A DNA stretch of 64,000 nt, taken from the NCBI GenBank assembly GCA_015066745.1, contig SVNW01000002.1, positions 41,333-105,332 on the forward strand. The letters run 5' to 3'. Below are positions 43,243 through 52,200 of the stretch, in pieces. Numbering within the stretch: position 1 is the stretch's first letter; each line of letters starts with the position of its first letter. The notes below the pieces were generated by a model. It worked only from the letters and a program-made list of their open reading frames with translations, made no database searches and was not told the origin of the DNA. The stretch comes from Ruminococcus sp. Lineage in GTDB: Bacteria > Bacillota > Clostridia > Oscillospirales > Ruminococcaceae. The position numbers and the translations under genes were made by a program.

Positions 43243-43869
43243 TTATTCTGAAATATATGCTCTGCCATCAGAAACAACAACTTTATCCTGGCAAAGTAAT
43301 GAAACTGCTTTTGGAAGTATGATCCACTCTGCTTCTTCCATAACTCTTTTCTGAAGTATCTCAGGTGTATCACCATTCTTTACTTCAACTGCTTTCTGTA
43401 ATATTATAGGTCCTCCGTCGCAGACAGCTGTAACGAAGTGTACTGTTGCACCGGTAACTTTTACACCTTTTGCAAGAGCTTCTTCATGAACTCTGAGACC
43501 ATAATATCCTTTTCCGCAGAAAGATGGTATAAGAGATGGATGTACATTGACCATCTTGTTTGGATAAGCATTACATACACTGTCATCAAGAATAGTCATA
43601 AAACCTGCATACACAACTACATCTGCCTTTTCTTCGTTAAGCGCTTCGAGAACTGCCTTACTGTATGCAGCAACATCATCATACTCTTTACGACATATCA
43701 CTCTTGACGGAATATTGTGATTTTTAGCACGTTCAAGAGCGTAGGCATCAGGCTTTGACGATATTACACAGGTGATTTTTCCGCCTTGTATATCGCCTCT
43801 TTCCTGTGCATCTATAAGAGCCTGAAAATTAGTTCCTCCGCCTGAAACAAGAACAACTATATTTTTCAT
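43243..43869 (-). CDS. purN: Phosphoribosylglycinamide formyltransferase (PurN)
   Basis: 208 residues. It opens with IVVLVSGGGTNFQALIDA and has VVYAGFMTILDDSV. The catalytic Asn/His/Asp region is present (MVNVHPSLIPSFCGKGYYG, then GATVHFVTAVCDGGPII). It uses 10-formyl-THF to formylate GAR. RBS GGAGG lies upstream, and there is a 14-nt gap to purM. Confidence 0.96.
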   Translation of the reverse strand: MKNIVVLVSGGGTNFQALIDAQERGDIQGGKITCVISSKPDAYALERAKNHNIPSRVICRKEYDDVAAYSKAVLEALNEEKADVVVYAGFMTILDDSVCNAYPNKMVNVHPSLIPSFCGKGYYGLRVHEEALAKGVKVTGATVHFVTAVCDGGPIILQKAVEVKNGDTPEILQKRVMEEAEWIILPKAVSLLCQDKVVVSDGRAYISE

Positions 43870-43883
43870 ATTTTCCTCCGCTC

Positions 43884-44918
43884 TTACTTGATTATAACGC
43901 CTTCATCGCCGTTTACAAGTTCACCGAGTATGTATGCATCTTCACCGGCAGCCTTGAGAGTTTCAAGTGCCTTGTCTGCGTCAAGCTTGTCAACTACAAC
44001 GATCATACCTACACCCATGTTGAATGTATTGAACATATCTCTTTCCGGTATTTTTCCTGTCTTTGCTATAAGATCAAATATAGGCAGAACGTCTATAGCA
44101 GCTCTGTCAACAGATGCTGTTATTCCACTTGGAAGCGATCTTGGAATATTTTCGTAGAAACCGCCACCTGTAATATGTGAAATAGATTTTACCTGTACAT
44201 TTTTAAGAAGTTCAGTAATAGCACGTACATAAATTTTTGTAGGTGTGAGAAGTGTTTCACCAAGTGTTGCTCCGAGGTCACCAAAATGACGTGCAAGATT
44301 CTGTTCATTTACAGTAAATACTTTTCTTACAAGTGAAAAACCATTTGAATGAACACCGCTTGATTTAAGAGCGATCATTACATCGCCTGCTTTTTGTGTA
44401 TCATTTTTTATGATCTTATCCTTATCAACAACACCAACTGAGAAACCTGCAAGATCATATTCGTCAACAGGATAAAATCCAGGCATTTCAGCTGTTTCGC
44501 CACCGATAAGAGCACAGTTTGACTGTACGCAGCCTTCAGCTACACCTGAAACGATCTGAGCTACCTTTTCAGGATAGTTCTTTCCTACTGCAATATAGTC
44601 AAGGAAGAAAAGTGGCTTTGCTCCGCAACATATAATGTCGTTTACGCACATAGCAACACAGTCAATACCTACTGTATCATGCTTGTCCATAAGAAATGCT
44701 ATCTTGAGCTTTGTACCTACACCATCTGTACCTGAAACAAGAACCGGCTTCTGAATGCCTGTCATATCAAGTTCAAAAAGTCCACCAAATCCGCCAAGAC
44801 CTGAAAGAACGCCACTTGTCATTGTTCTTGCAACATGTGACTTCATAAGTTCTACTGCTTTGTAGCCTGCTGTAACGTCAACGCCGGCTTCCTTATAGCT
44901 TTCTGAAAAACTCTTCAT
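43884..44918 (-). CDS. purM: Phosphoribosylformylglycinamidine cyclo-ligase (PurM)
   Basis: 344 residues. It has the conserved [42 protein letters not shown] and [13 protein letters not shown] motifs. It closes FGAM to AIR with ATP. RBS GGAGGAA precedes the ATG. The purF-purM gap is about 72 nt, with no terminator seen. Confidence 0.97.
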   Translation of the reverse strand: MKSFSESYKEAGVDVTAGYKAVELMKSHVARTMTSGVLSGLGGFGGLFELDMTGIQKPVLVSGTDGVGTKLKIAFLMDKHDTVGIDCVAMCVNDIICCGAKPLFFLDYIAVGKNYPEKVAQIVSGVAEGCVQSNCALIGGETAEMPGFYPVDEYDLAGFSVGVVDKDKIIKNDTQKAGDVMIALKSSGVHSNGFSLVRKVFTVNEQNLARHFGDLGATLGETLLTPTKIYVRAITELLKNVQVKSISHITGGGFYENIPRSLPSGITASVDRAAIDVLPIFDLIAKTGKIPERDMFNTFNMGVGMIVVVDKLDADKALETLKAAGEDAYILGELVNGDEGVIIK

Positions 44919-44990
44919 TAGTAAATTCCTCCGTTATAGGTTCATCAATCTTTCGTGATGATTTTTCCCTATATATATTTTTATTTTAAA

Positions 44991-46412
44991 TTATTTACTT
45001 CCGTCCCAACAGTAACTGCAAAGGTTACACTGCGGAAGACCTATTGCTTCTACTGTACCTTCCAGAGACTGATATTCGAGAGATGACAATTTTAAACGTG
45101 TGCATATCTCATTTCTGAGACGTTTTCCTCTTTCGGTATTTGTATCGCTGTACTCTCTGAGATATTTTACGCCTTCTTCGCCTTCAAACTCATCAATGAT
45201 TTTTCTTGCAATAAGATCAAGCTCTGATGTGCTTCTTGAGAAGTTGAGATATCTGCAACCGTACATTATAGGAGGACACGCTGAACGCATATGTACTTCC
45301 TTTGCGCCGTGTTCATAAAGGAATTCTACAGTCTCACGCAACTGTGTTCCTCTTACTATACTGTCATCTATAAACATAAGTTTTTTGCCTTCGATAAGTT
45401 CGTGAACAGGTATGAGTTTCATCTTTGCTACCTGGTTTCTTATCTTCTGAGACTGTGGCATAAAACTTCTCGGCCATGTAGGTGTATACTTTATAAAAGG
45501 TCTTGCAAACGGGATACCGCTTCTGTTTGCGTATCCTATAGCATGCGGAATACCTGAATCCGGAATACCACATATATAATCAACATCAGGAAGAGTTCCG
45601 TTTTTCATATCAAACTCTGCCATGAGTTCACCGTTGCGTGTTCTCATTGTTTCAACTGTTACACCTTCATATACGGAGTTCGGATATCCGTAATATGTCC
45701 AGAGGAACGAACAGATCTTCATGTCACTCTGACGCTCTGAAAGTATCTCATAACCATCGTTAGTGATATTTACAATTTCACCCGGACCTAATTCATAGCA
45801 GGTCTCATATCCGAGTTTCTGATAAGCAAAGGATTCAAAAGAAGTACAATATCCGTCATCTCTTTTTCCGATAAGGATAGGAAGTCTTCCTCTCTTATCC
45901 CTTGCGGCAATTATGCTGTCTTTTGTAAGGATAAGAAGTGAAAGTGTACCGTCAACTTTCTCCTGAGCATATTTTATTCCTTCAACAAATGAATCTTTCT
46001 GAGCGATAAGCGCACCTACAAGATCACTTGTATTTATGCTTCCGCTACTCATAGTCTCAAAACTGGCACATCCATTTGCAAGAAGTTCATCTTCAAGTGT
46101 CTGAGCGTTATTTATTATTCCTATTGTGCATACAGCGTAAAGACCAAGCTTTGAACGAACCATTATAGGCTGAGGATCTGAATCGCTTATACAGCCGATA
46201 CAAAGTCCGCCTTCCATAGTTTCAATATCCTTTTCAAACTTAGTTCTGAAAGGAGAGTTCTCAATGCTGTGAATGCTTCTCTGAAAACCTTTAGCTTCAG
46301 AAAAAGCGATCATACCACCTCTTCTTGTACCGAGGTGTGAATGATAATCCGTACCAAAAAAAACATCATCAATACAGTCATTTTTTGAAGCTGCACCAAA
46401 AAATCCACCCAT
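44991..46412 (-). CDS. purF: Amidophosphoribosyltransferase (PurF) lacking the nucleophilic Cys
   Basis: 473 residues from the ATG at 46412 with GGGTGA upstream; a GTG 12 nt earlier is possible. The phosphoribosyltransferase half is normal, with PRPP motif KLMFIDDSIVRGTQLRE. The N-terminal Ntn-type glutaminase half is recognisable (FFGTDYHSHLGTRRGG), but the chain begins MGGFFGAA where active PurF begins with a processed Cys (CGxFG). The catalytic nucleophile is therefore absent, and the enzyme may use free ammonia or an amidotransferase partner. The C-terminus has CNLCSYC. A related MGGFFG-type clade exists in gut Firmicutes and Bacteroides, as far as I recall. Confidence 0.9.
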   Translation of the reverse strand: MGGFFGAASKNDCIDDVFFGTDYHSHLGTRRGGMIAFSEAKGFQRSIHSIENSPFRTKFEKDIETMEGGLCIGCISDSDPQPIMVRSKLGLYAVCTIGIINNAQTLEDELLANGCASFETMSSGSINTSDLVGALIAQKDSFVEGIKYAQEKVDGTLSLLILTKDSIIAARDKRGRLPILIGKRDDGYCTSFESFAYQKLGYETCYELGPGEIVNITNDGYEILSERQSDMKICSFLWTYYGYPNSVYEGVTVETMRTRNGELMAEFDMKNGTLPDVDYICGIPDSGIPHAIGYANRSGIPFARPFIKYTPTWPRSFMPQSQKIRNQVAKMKLIPVHELIEGKKLMFIDDSIVRGTQLRETVEFLYEHGAKEVHMRSACPPIMYGCRYLNFSRSTSELDLIARKIIDEFEGEEGVKYLREYSDTNTERGKRLRNEICTRLKLSSLEYQSLEGTVEAIGLPQCNLCSYCWDGSK

Positions 46413-46554
46413 ATGTTTATTCACCCATAATTCTTTTTATTATTTCATGATAATTATTCATAATAATACAATATTCTCCGTCCGATACGAAAATTATTCT
46501 TATGAATTTTTTTATGATATATCTGTAAAGTTAATTTCGGATTTATTTCAAAAA

Positions 46555-47058
46555 TTATACAAGCTCTAAAATAGTTTTCTGTAACTTTGCATCTTTTTCA
46601 GCTACTGTTTTCTTCATATCAAGCTTCATAGCAGTGAGTTTCTGAGCAAGACTTTCATCAGATATTGCAAGCATCTGAACAGCAAGCAATGCCGCATTTG
46701 CCGCACCGTTGATAGCTACTGTTGCTACAGGCACACCCTTAGGCATCTGTACTGTTGCAAGCAACGCGTCCATACCATCAAGACGTGATGATTCCATAGG
46801 AATTCCTATAACAGGCAATATTGTGTACGCTGCAAGCACTCCGCCAAGATGAGCTGCCATACCTGCTGCAGCAATGATAACACCAAAACCGTTATCAGCC
46901 GCATTTTTTGCAAAATCTGCCGCTGCCTCCGGAGTACGATGTGCTGACATTACATGAATTTCAAACTCCACACCAAACTTCTTCAGTTCCTTTGCTGCAT
47001 CCTGAACAACAGGAAGATCGCTGTCGCTACCCATGATAATCGCTACTTTTTTAGCCAT
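46555..47058 (-). CDS. purE: N5-carboxyaminoimidazole ribonucleotide mutase (PurE, class I)
   Basis: 167 residues. It has IMGSDSDLPVVQDAAKEL at the N-terminus, the active-site loop SAHRTPEAA and the AAGMAAHLGGVLAAYT motif. It is a class I PurE, moving the carboxylate of N5-CAIR to make CAIR; the purK partner is not in this window. It is the first operon gene (RBS GGAGG), behind the leader ORF and attenuator-like hairpin. A 142-nt gap separates it from purF. Confidence 0.96.
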   Translation of the reverse strand: MAKKVAIIMGSDSDLPVVQDAAKELKKFGVEFEIHVMSAHRTPEAAADFAKNAADNGFGVIIAAAGMAAHLGGVLAAYTILPVIGIPMESSRLDGMDALLATVQMPKGVPVATVAINGAANAALLAVQMLAISDESLAQKLTAMKLDMKKTVAEKDAKLQKTILELV

Positions 47059-47088
47059 TAAAATAAACCTCCGTTAAAAAATAGTACT

Positions 47089-47120
47089 AAAAACAAAATA
47101 AAACTGCGACAAAGTCACAG
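47089..47120 (-). terminator. Attenuator-like intrinsic terminator in the purE leader
   Basis: Minus strand: 7-bp stem CUGUGAC/GUCGCAG (47104-47120, one G-U pair) with a UUU loop, followed by UUUUAUUUUGUUUUU (47089-47103). It lies between the stop of the 27-codon leader ORF and the purE RBS, so transcription could end before purE. Confidence 0.6.
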
Positions 47121-47204
47121 TCATATAAGTACAATATCTCTGCAAAAATTTACACTTAAGGTATAGTTATGAAAAAACTGAGCAAATACTGAACTTCGAT
47201 TCAT
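47121..47204 (-). CDS. 27-residue leader peptide upstream of purE
   Basis: A complete small ORF, ATG at 47204 to TGA at 47121, with GAGAGGTG 6 nt before the ATG. The peptide begins MNRSSVFAQFF and ends CRDIVLI; it is Phe-rich (five Phe). Its stop codon directly abuts the terminator stem that follows. It lies 34 nt after the inferred transcription start of the purine operon. A translating or stalled ribosome at the stop would cover the stem. Its role as an attenuation leader is inferred. The position and RBS are seen directly. Confidence 0.6.
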   Translation of the reverse strand: MNRSSVFAQFFHNYTLSVNFCRDIVLI

Positions 47205-47244
47205 ACTAACACCTCTCTGCATAAAAAATTACGGTTACTTTAAT

Positions 47245-47273
47245 ATTATACAATATTTATTCCATGATTTCAA
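47245..47273 (-). promoter_or_regulatory. Promoter of the purine operon
   Basis: Minus strand: -35 TTGAAA (47268-47273), 17-nt spacer, -10 TATAAT (47245-47250). Transcription would start near 47238, giving a ~180-nt leader that holds the small ORF and the hairpin. No purine-riboswitch core was recognised. Confidence 0.75.
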
Positions 47274-47380
47274 CACTTTTTTAAATTTTATTTTTATTGT
47301 GCGACTATACGCAAGAGTTTTACAGTTTAAAATTGTAACTGTTCAGGTATGTAAAGAACGCTTATGGACACTATAAATTG

Positions 47381-47797
47381 TTAGAATAAATCGCCTCGCT
47401 CACACAATAGCGTTATGCATGTCAGCATGCTACTTATCGAGAAACTTGTAATAGATATGGATTTTTCAAGGCTTTGAGCAACTTGTGTTCTTGTCAACAT
47501 CAAATCAAGGCAAATTTCTCTTGTAAGCTCCGTATCACCCATATACTTACACAAACGGCTCATGAACTCGTCCGCATCGACTTTGTTCTGCCTGTCAGCC
47601 GTTTCACGCTCCAAAATCATATCGTACTCCGCAGATAACGACTTCTTTTCAGCACTGCACTTTTCAAGCAAACTGATACAAACATCTTCGTGAACACGAC
47701 TGAAGACTTTATCCTCATAGATACCCTGAATCAGCTTTTCAAGCTCATCAAGACATTTCTTGACCTCAGCTTGACCGTCTGATGAACGAAAACGTCC
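47381..47797 (-). pseudogene. Decayed serine-recombinase C-terminal fragment
   Basis: The open frame of about 139 codons has no good start; a stop lies at 47798-47800. It reads AEVKKCLDELEKLIQGIYEDKV, then LLEKCSAEKKSLSAEYDMIL and EFMSRLCKYMGDTELTREI. This is the coiled-coil C-terminal part of a large serine recombinase (TnpX-like). After DLM the sequence stops matching the family end (expected ELIEKIVV-like), which indicates a frameshift. The catalytic N-terminal part is absent. It marks an old mobile-element insertion beside the kinase and restriction genes. Confidence 0.7.
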
Positions 47798-47844
47798 CTA
47801 GGAACCGTTTACTCTTGCCGAGCGTAAAAATTAACCGCTGAAAA

Positions 47845-47880
47845 GAAAAAAATTCAGAAACGCTTACAGGGCGTTTCTGA
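47845..47880 (-). terminator. Terminator of the restriction-kinase operon
   Basis: Minus strand: perfect 10-bp stem TCAGAAACGC/GCGTTTCTGA (47854-47880, 7-nt loop), followed by AATTTTTTTCTTTTC. It lies about 120 nt after the kinase stop. Confidence 0.82.
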
Positions 47881-47998
47881 GAGCTTGTGGGTAGTGTATA
47901 GTCTACTGACACATTTTCTATACCTTACAACTTTAAATCATCATTTTAGCACACTCCATAACAAACGCATACTTTAACAGAACACCTGAACAAGCGTG

Positions 47999-49159
47999 CT
48001 ATATCGTTCTAAATCCTATTTCCATTTCAGCTACTGACTTAAAACGCTTTTCCTTGTCTGATGATAAACCTTTTTCTACAAACCTCCTTAGTTTAGCATC
48101 TGTAATTCGGTCTGCGGTTGCTTTACCTGTCAATATAAAAGCGACAAGTCTTGTGAGCGCATATGTTTCGTGTAGGATTGTATAATTTTTGAATCCCTCT
48201 GTTATAAGTGCGGGATCGTTATAGCACCCTTTGAGTATTGTATCGACTGAAGTTAAATCACTGTCAGGTAGCTTTACCAAGCCAAAATCACAAATCTTGA
48301 TTACATTTACATCATCATAGACTTTTATCATAACATTTGCAGGGCTAATGTCTCGATGGAGTACATTTTTGGAATGTATGAATTTGAAAGCGCGAAAGAT
48401 TTGATGAATAATGTTCTTTCTTTCCTCTATTGCAGGATTCTGTTTTTCAATATACTCCTTTAGGGTGAAATCCATATATTCCATTATGTACTCATTATTT
48501 GCCCCATCGTAGCGATAGACTTCCACAATATATGGAGAAGAAAGCCTTGTCATTTGCTCATATTCCTGTTTAAAACGTTCGATTTCTTGTGAAGATAAGT
48601 CGGATTTGGCTCTTTTAAGGACAAATGTACGATTATAGAATTTATCTGTAAATGAATACACCATTGCATAAGAACCAAATCCAATCTGTTTTAATTCAGC
48701 ATATTGATTTTCGTCAGAGGTAGAGTTTATTTTTACAGAGTCCTTCTTTATGAAAACAGGATCTGTATAGTAAATGACAACCTTCTCCATATGCGGAGGT
48801 ATAGGACTTCCACCGCTTTTTTCTAAAAACTCCATAGATTTCGTTATCACCTGTTCGTAATATGGATCAACGCAAAAAGCAAAGTTTGTTGTTTTTAGAA
48901 CTCTTTCAAGACCTCTGAGAACTTCAATAGCTAATATAAGCTCTCTGCTATTCTCAGCCCAATAATGATTGCCATAATCTCTAGTAGGAAGTCTTTCGTT
49001 CATTGCAGAATAATTTAAGACAAACATGTGCTGTATAGTCGAAAAAATTTCCTGTATTTTTTTATTTTGAAACGATTCATATAAATCTAAGTATTCGATA
49101 TTTATTCGATCACCAAGCAGTCGGTATTGTGACTCAATATAATTATCGACTGTTGCCAT
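47999..49159 (-). CDS. Eukaryotic-like Ser/Thr protein kinase linked to the restriction enzyme
   Basis: 386 residues from the ATG at 49159, for which GAGGGG is well placed; GTG at 49168 and ATG at 49165 are alternatives. The C-terminal kinase domain (about 155-386) has a glycine-rich loop (IGFGSYAMVYSF), ATP-Lys (FVLKRA), catalytic loop LHRDISPANVM and ICDFGL. The motifs are complete and it is probably active. The N-terminal ~150 residues are helical and unrecognised, with no membrane segment. It is the second gene after the Type ISP-like enzyme, separated by a 54-nt gap with a strong RNA hairpin. The target is unknown. Confidence 0.9.
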   Translation of the reverse strand: MATVDNYIESQYRLLGDRINIEYLDLYESFQNKKIQEIFSTIQHMFVLNYSAMNERLPTRDYGNHYWAENSRELILAIEVLRGLERVLKTTNFAFCVDPYYEQVITKSMEFLEKSGGSPIPPHMEKVVIYYTDPVFIKKDSVKINSTSDENQYAELKQIGFGSYAMVYSFTDKFYNRTFVLKRAKSDLSSQEIERFKQEYEQMTRLSSPYIVEVYRYDGANNEYIMEYMDFTLKEYIEKQNPAIEERKNIIHQIFRAFKFIHSKNVLHRDISPANVMIKVYDDVNVIKICDFGLVKLPDSDLTSVDTILKGCYNDPALITEGFKNYTILHETYALTRLVAFILTGKATADRITDAKLRRFVEKGLSSDKEKRFKSVAEMEIGFRTI

Positions 49160-49181
49160 ACGCATCACCCCTCATATTGAT

Positions 49182-49208
49182 ATATGGCGATTTACGCAAT
49201 CGCCATAT
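49182..49208. repeat. Perfect hairpin between the restriction and kinase genes
   Basis: ATATGGCGATT (49182-49192) and AATCGCCATAT (49198-49208) form a perfect 11-bp stem with a 5-nt loop (TACGC), directly after the restriction gene stop. No T run follows, so it is more likely an mRNA stabilising or translation-tuning hairpin than a terminator. Confidence 0.65.
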
Positions 49209-49213
49209 TTGTG

Positions 49214-52200
49214 TTATATCTCCTTATACTCAGGCATCAACTCAATCAGATCAAGCGTTTTCAGACTCACGCTGATGATCGAAAGCAGCAGATTGAAGAT
49301 ATACTTCTCATCGCCGTATGTATTCGGATCGTCAGTGATACCGCTGTCTTTGTCAGTCTTAACACGGTAACTCTCCATGATCCACTCAATAGCCGATCTA
49401 CCGTTGACTACATACTCATACGCCCTTTCGGGAATATTGCTGATTGTGATATAGTCATTGAAGATGATCGTGCCCTTATCGCTATCCTTGCCGACCTTCT
49501 TGAAACGAATCTTGCTAACGGTGTAGTCCTCTTTGGTAATCTGAATATCCAAACCGATGGCAGAAGCATCAGCATGAGCTTCATAATGTAAGTGCAGTTC
49601 AGCGAGCTGTCTACCGATCTCCACATATTTCGGGAACTTTTCAAGTGTCGGGATGCGCACCATTTCTTTGGCAAGGTTATCCGCATACGCTTCAATGTAG
49701 TCCTTATTATGCAGGACTGCGTACAGATAATAGAAAATATCCTCTTTGGTTATTCTGTCACCGTAGATACCCTTGAATTTGGTGAGTGCTGCGTCCGAAA
49801 TAGCAAAGCGTTTCTTGTATCCTACGGTATCTTCTTCCATGTTATCGAAAAATGTCATTTGGGGCTGACTTTGCTTCTCCTCTCTGTCATACATATACAT
49901 CGGGAAACAGATAGAGTGTTCCATAAAGTTAAGATCTTGAATTGTACTCGTCAGTAAAACAGAGAAGTTCTTTTTTATTGGTGCGCCTGATATGCAGATA
50001 ACAAGATTTTCAAAATTGTCATTAGGGAGTATTCTATCCCATTTAGATGGTCTTTCGATTATATCCTTGTTATAAACGAGATGTTTTTTGCAGAACGGTC
50101 TGTATGAAGTAATGCGAACCCAATCTATTTGCTCGATAGAAGAATTTCGACAAAATATAGTAGTCAATCCCGCCGACCAACTAATTTTAGTTGCATCCAT
50201 ACTACGAATATTCATTAAGTATGTGCCAGCGGTTTTTTTATCATCAACTGAGATTAGTCCTTGCTCTTTCTGCTGTTCCAACTCTGTAAAACAACGCTCT
50301 CGTTCAGAATTATAGAAAGCTATCATTTGTTCAGCGTGTATCTTTGCTTGCTCAGCAGAATAGCTGTAAAGCCAGACATCACGATTGGTTGACAATCCCG
50401 AAGCATAGTTATCGAGGTATATGCTGGTCTGTTCTTGTTTCTTCTTATCACCAAGAGCAATGAAATTGATATAGGACTGATTTCTCTGATTTATCCAGTC
50501 ATTGTTTTCATTTGGAGTAATAAAGCTCCATTTGATAGCACCAATATCACCAAATTCCGAAATGATAGCAAGTTTCTGTTCTCTTGACAGATAATCGCCA
50601 ATATCATGATAGCGAATGAAGCGGTCTTTTTTAACACCCTTACGCTTTACAAGAATAGTGATAGCCACTGGGGTACGAGAGCCAGAACCAAATATCTTAC
50701 CGCCCTCTCTGCGAGACGCTTCTCCGAGCGTTCTCTGATCGCCTCTGAGGTTGAATACAAAGATATGATTGAAGTCCTCAATCAGGCACTCTCTGAAGCC
50801 GTCAAGAGCCACGCTGTCAAGATAAGAGCCATTGCTGACAAACCCAATAATACCATTATCACCGATTCTGTCTGTTGCCCATCTAAATGCTCTAATATAG
50901 CTATCATACGCATTTCTTGTAAGGGTTGAGGTGGAATGCAACACATAGGTACTTGCAATTGACTGATCAAGATATTTGTATGTAGAGTTCTGGTTGTTGT
51001 CATTTCCTGATTTTTGACCGACAGAGTATGGGGGATTTCCGATAATGACAGTAATAGGCGATTCCAATTGCTTTTCTGCTCTTGCGGAGTTCTCAGCAAA
51101 CATCTTCACAAGTTGTTCGCCGTTTTCGTCCATGACTTTCTGCTTTTCGGTCATTGCAAAGGTATCTGTCAGGACAATGCCCTCAAATGCTATGTAATCC
51201 TTAGCACCGATCAGATCGTGGAATGTTTCCTCGATGTTAATCGTCGCAATATAGTATGCCAACAGCACGATCTCATTCGCATGAATCTCATTGGTGTACT
51301 TGTAAAGCAGATTTTTAATGTCGATCAAACCGCTTCGGAGCAGACGCACGATGAATGTGCCTGTACCCGTAAACGGATCGAGAACGTGAACACCCTCATC
51401 GTTGAGCGAGCTACCAAATTTATCCCTCAGAACATAGTCCACGCTCTTTATGATGAAGTCAACAACTTCAACAGGGGTATAGACAATACCTAGCTTTGCA
51501 ACCTGTTTCGGCAGAGCATTCTTGAAAAACTGCTCATACAACTCAATGATAATCTTCTGCTTACCCTCGGCGTTATCAATGCCCTTAGCACGTTCCTGAA
51601 CGCTCAGATAGAACTTATCTAGCGTTTCCTGTTCCTTATCGAGAGCCTTTTCATCGAGAATTGCAAGCATATCCTGCATAATGCGTGATACAGGATTGTT
51701 CTTGACAAACTCATACTCTTCAAAAAGAGCGTCAAACACCGGCTTTGTAATCATGTGCTGTGCAAGCATTTCGATTGCATCAGAGGTTTTGATCGAAGAA
51801 TTGAGATTCTGCTGCAATGCTTTCAGGAACTCCTTGAATTTCGGAGCAATCTCAGGCTTCTTGATCAGAAGCTTGATCTCCTCGATATGCCTGTTTGCAA
51901 TGTCGGCAATATCCTTCGCCCATGTTTCCCAATAACGGCGAGAACCGCACTTCTTGACGATTTTCGCATATACACTGTTCTTCCACTTTTCGAGATCATC
52001 GAAGTTAAGCTGTAACTGTCGGTAATTTTCAGAATCACCGCTACTCTCACCATCACCATTACCTGTAACACCAATGATCTGAATGTTATCAGGTTTCTTG
52101 CGGTTCAGGTCAATCTTGTTGATCGTGTTATTGAATCTGTCGTCATGTGCTCTCAGTGCCTGCAATACATCCCATACAATCTTATATCGTTTATTATCAT

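Noticed and set aside
47059..47250. Purine riboswitch or PRPP/ykkC-type riboswitch before purE
   Set aside because: No conserved core or pairing of these riboswitches could be recognised. The leader is better explained by a small ORF and a terminator hairpin.
47381..47671. A real 96-residue protein
   Set aside because: The internal ATG has no RBS. The frame extends upstream as recombinase sequence without a start and loses the family end, so it was called a pseudogene.
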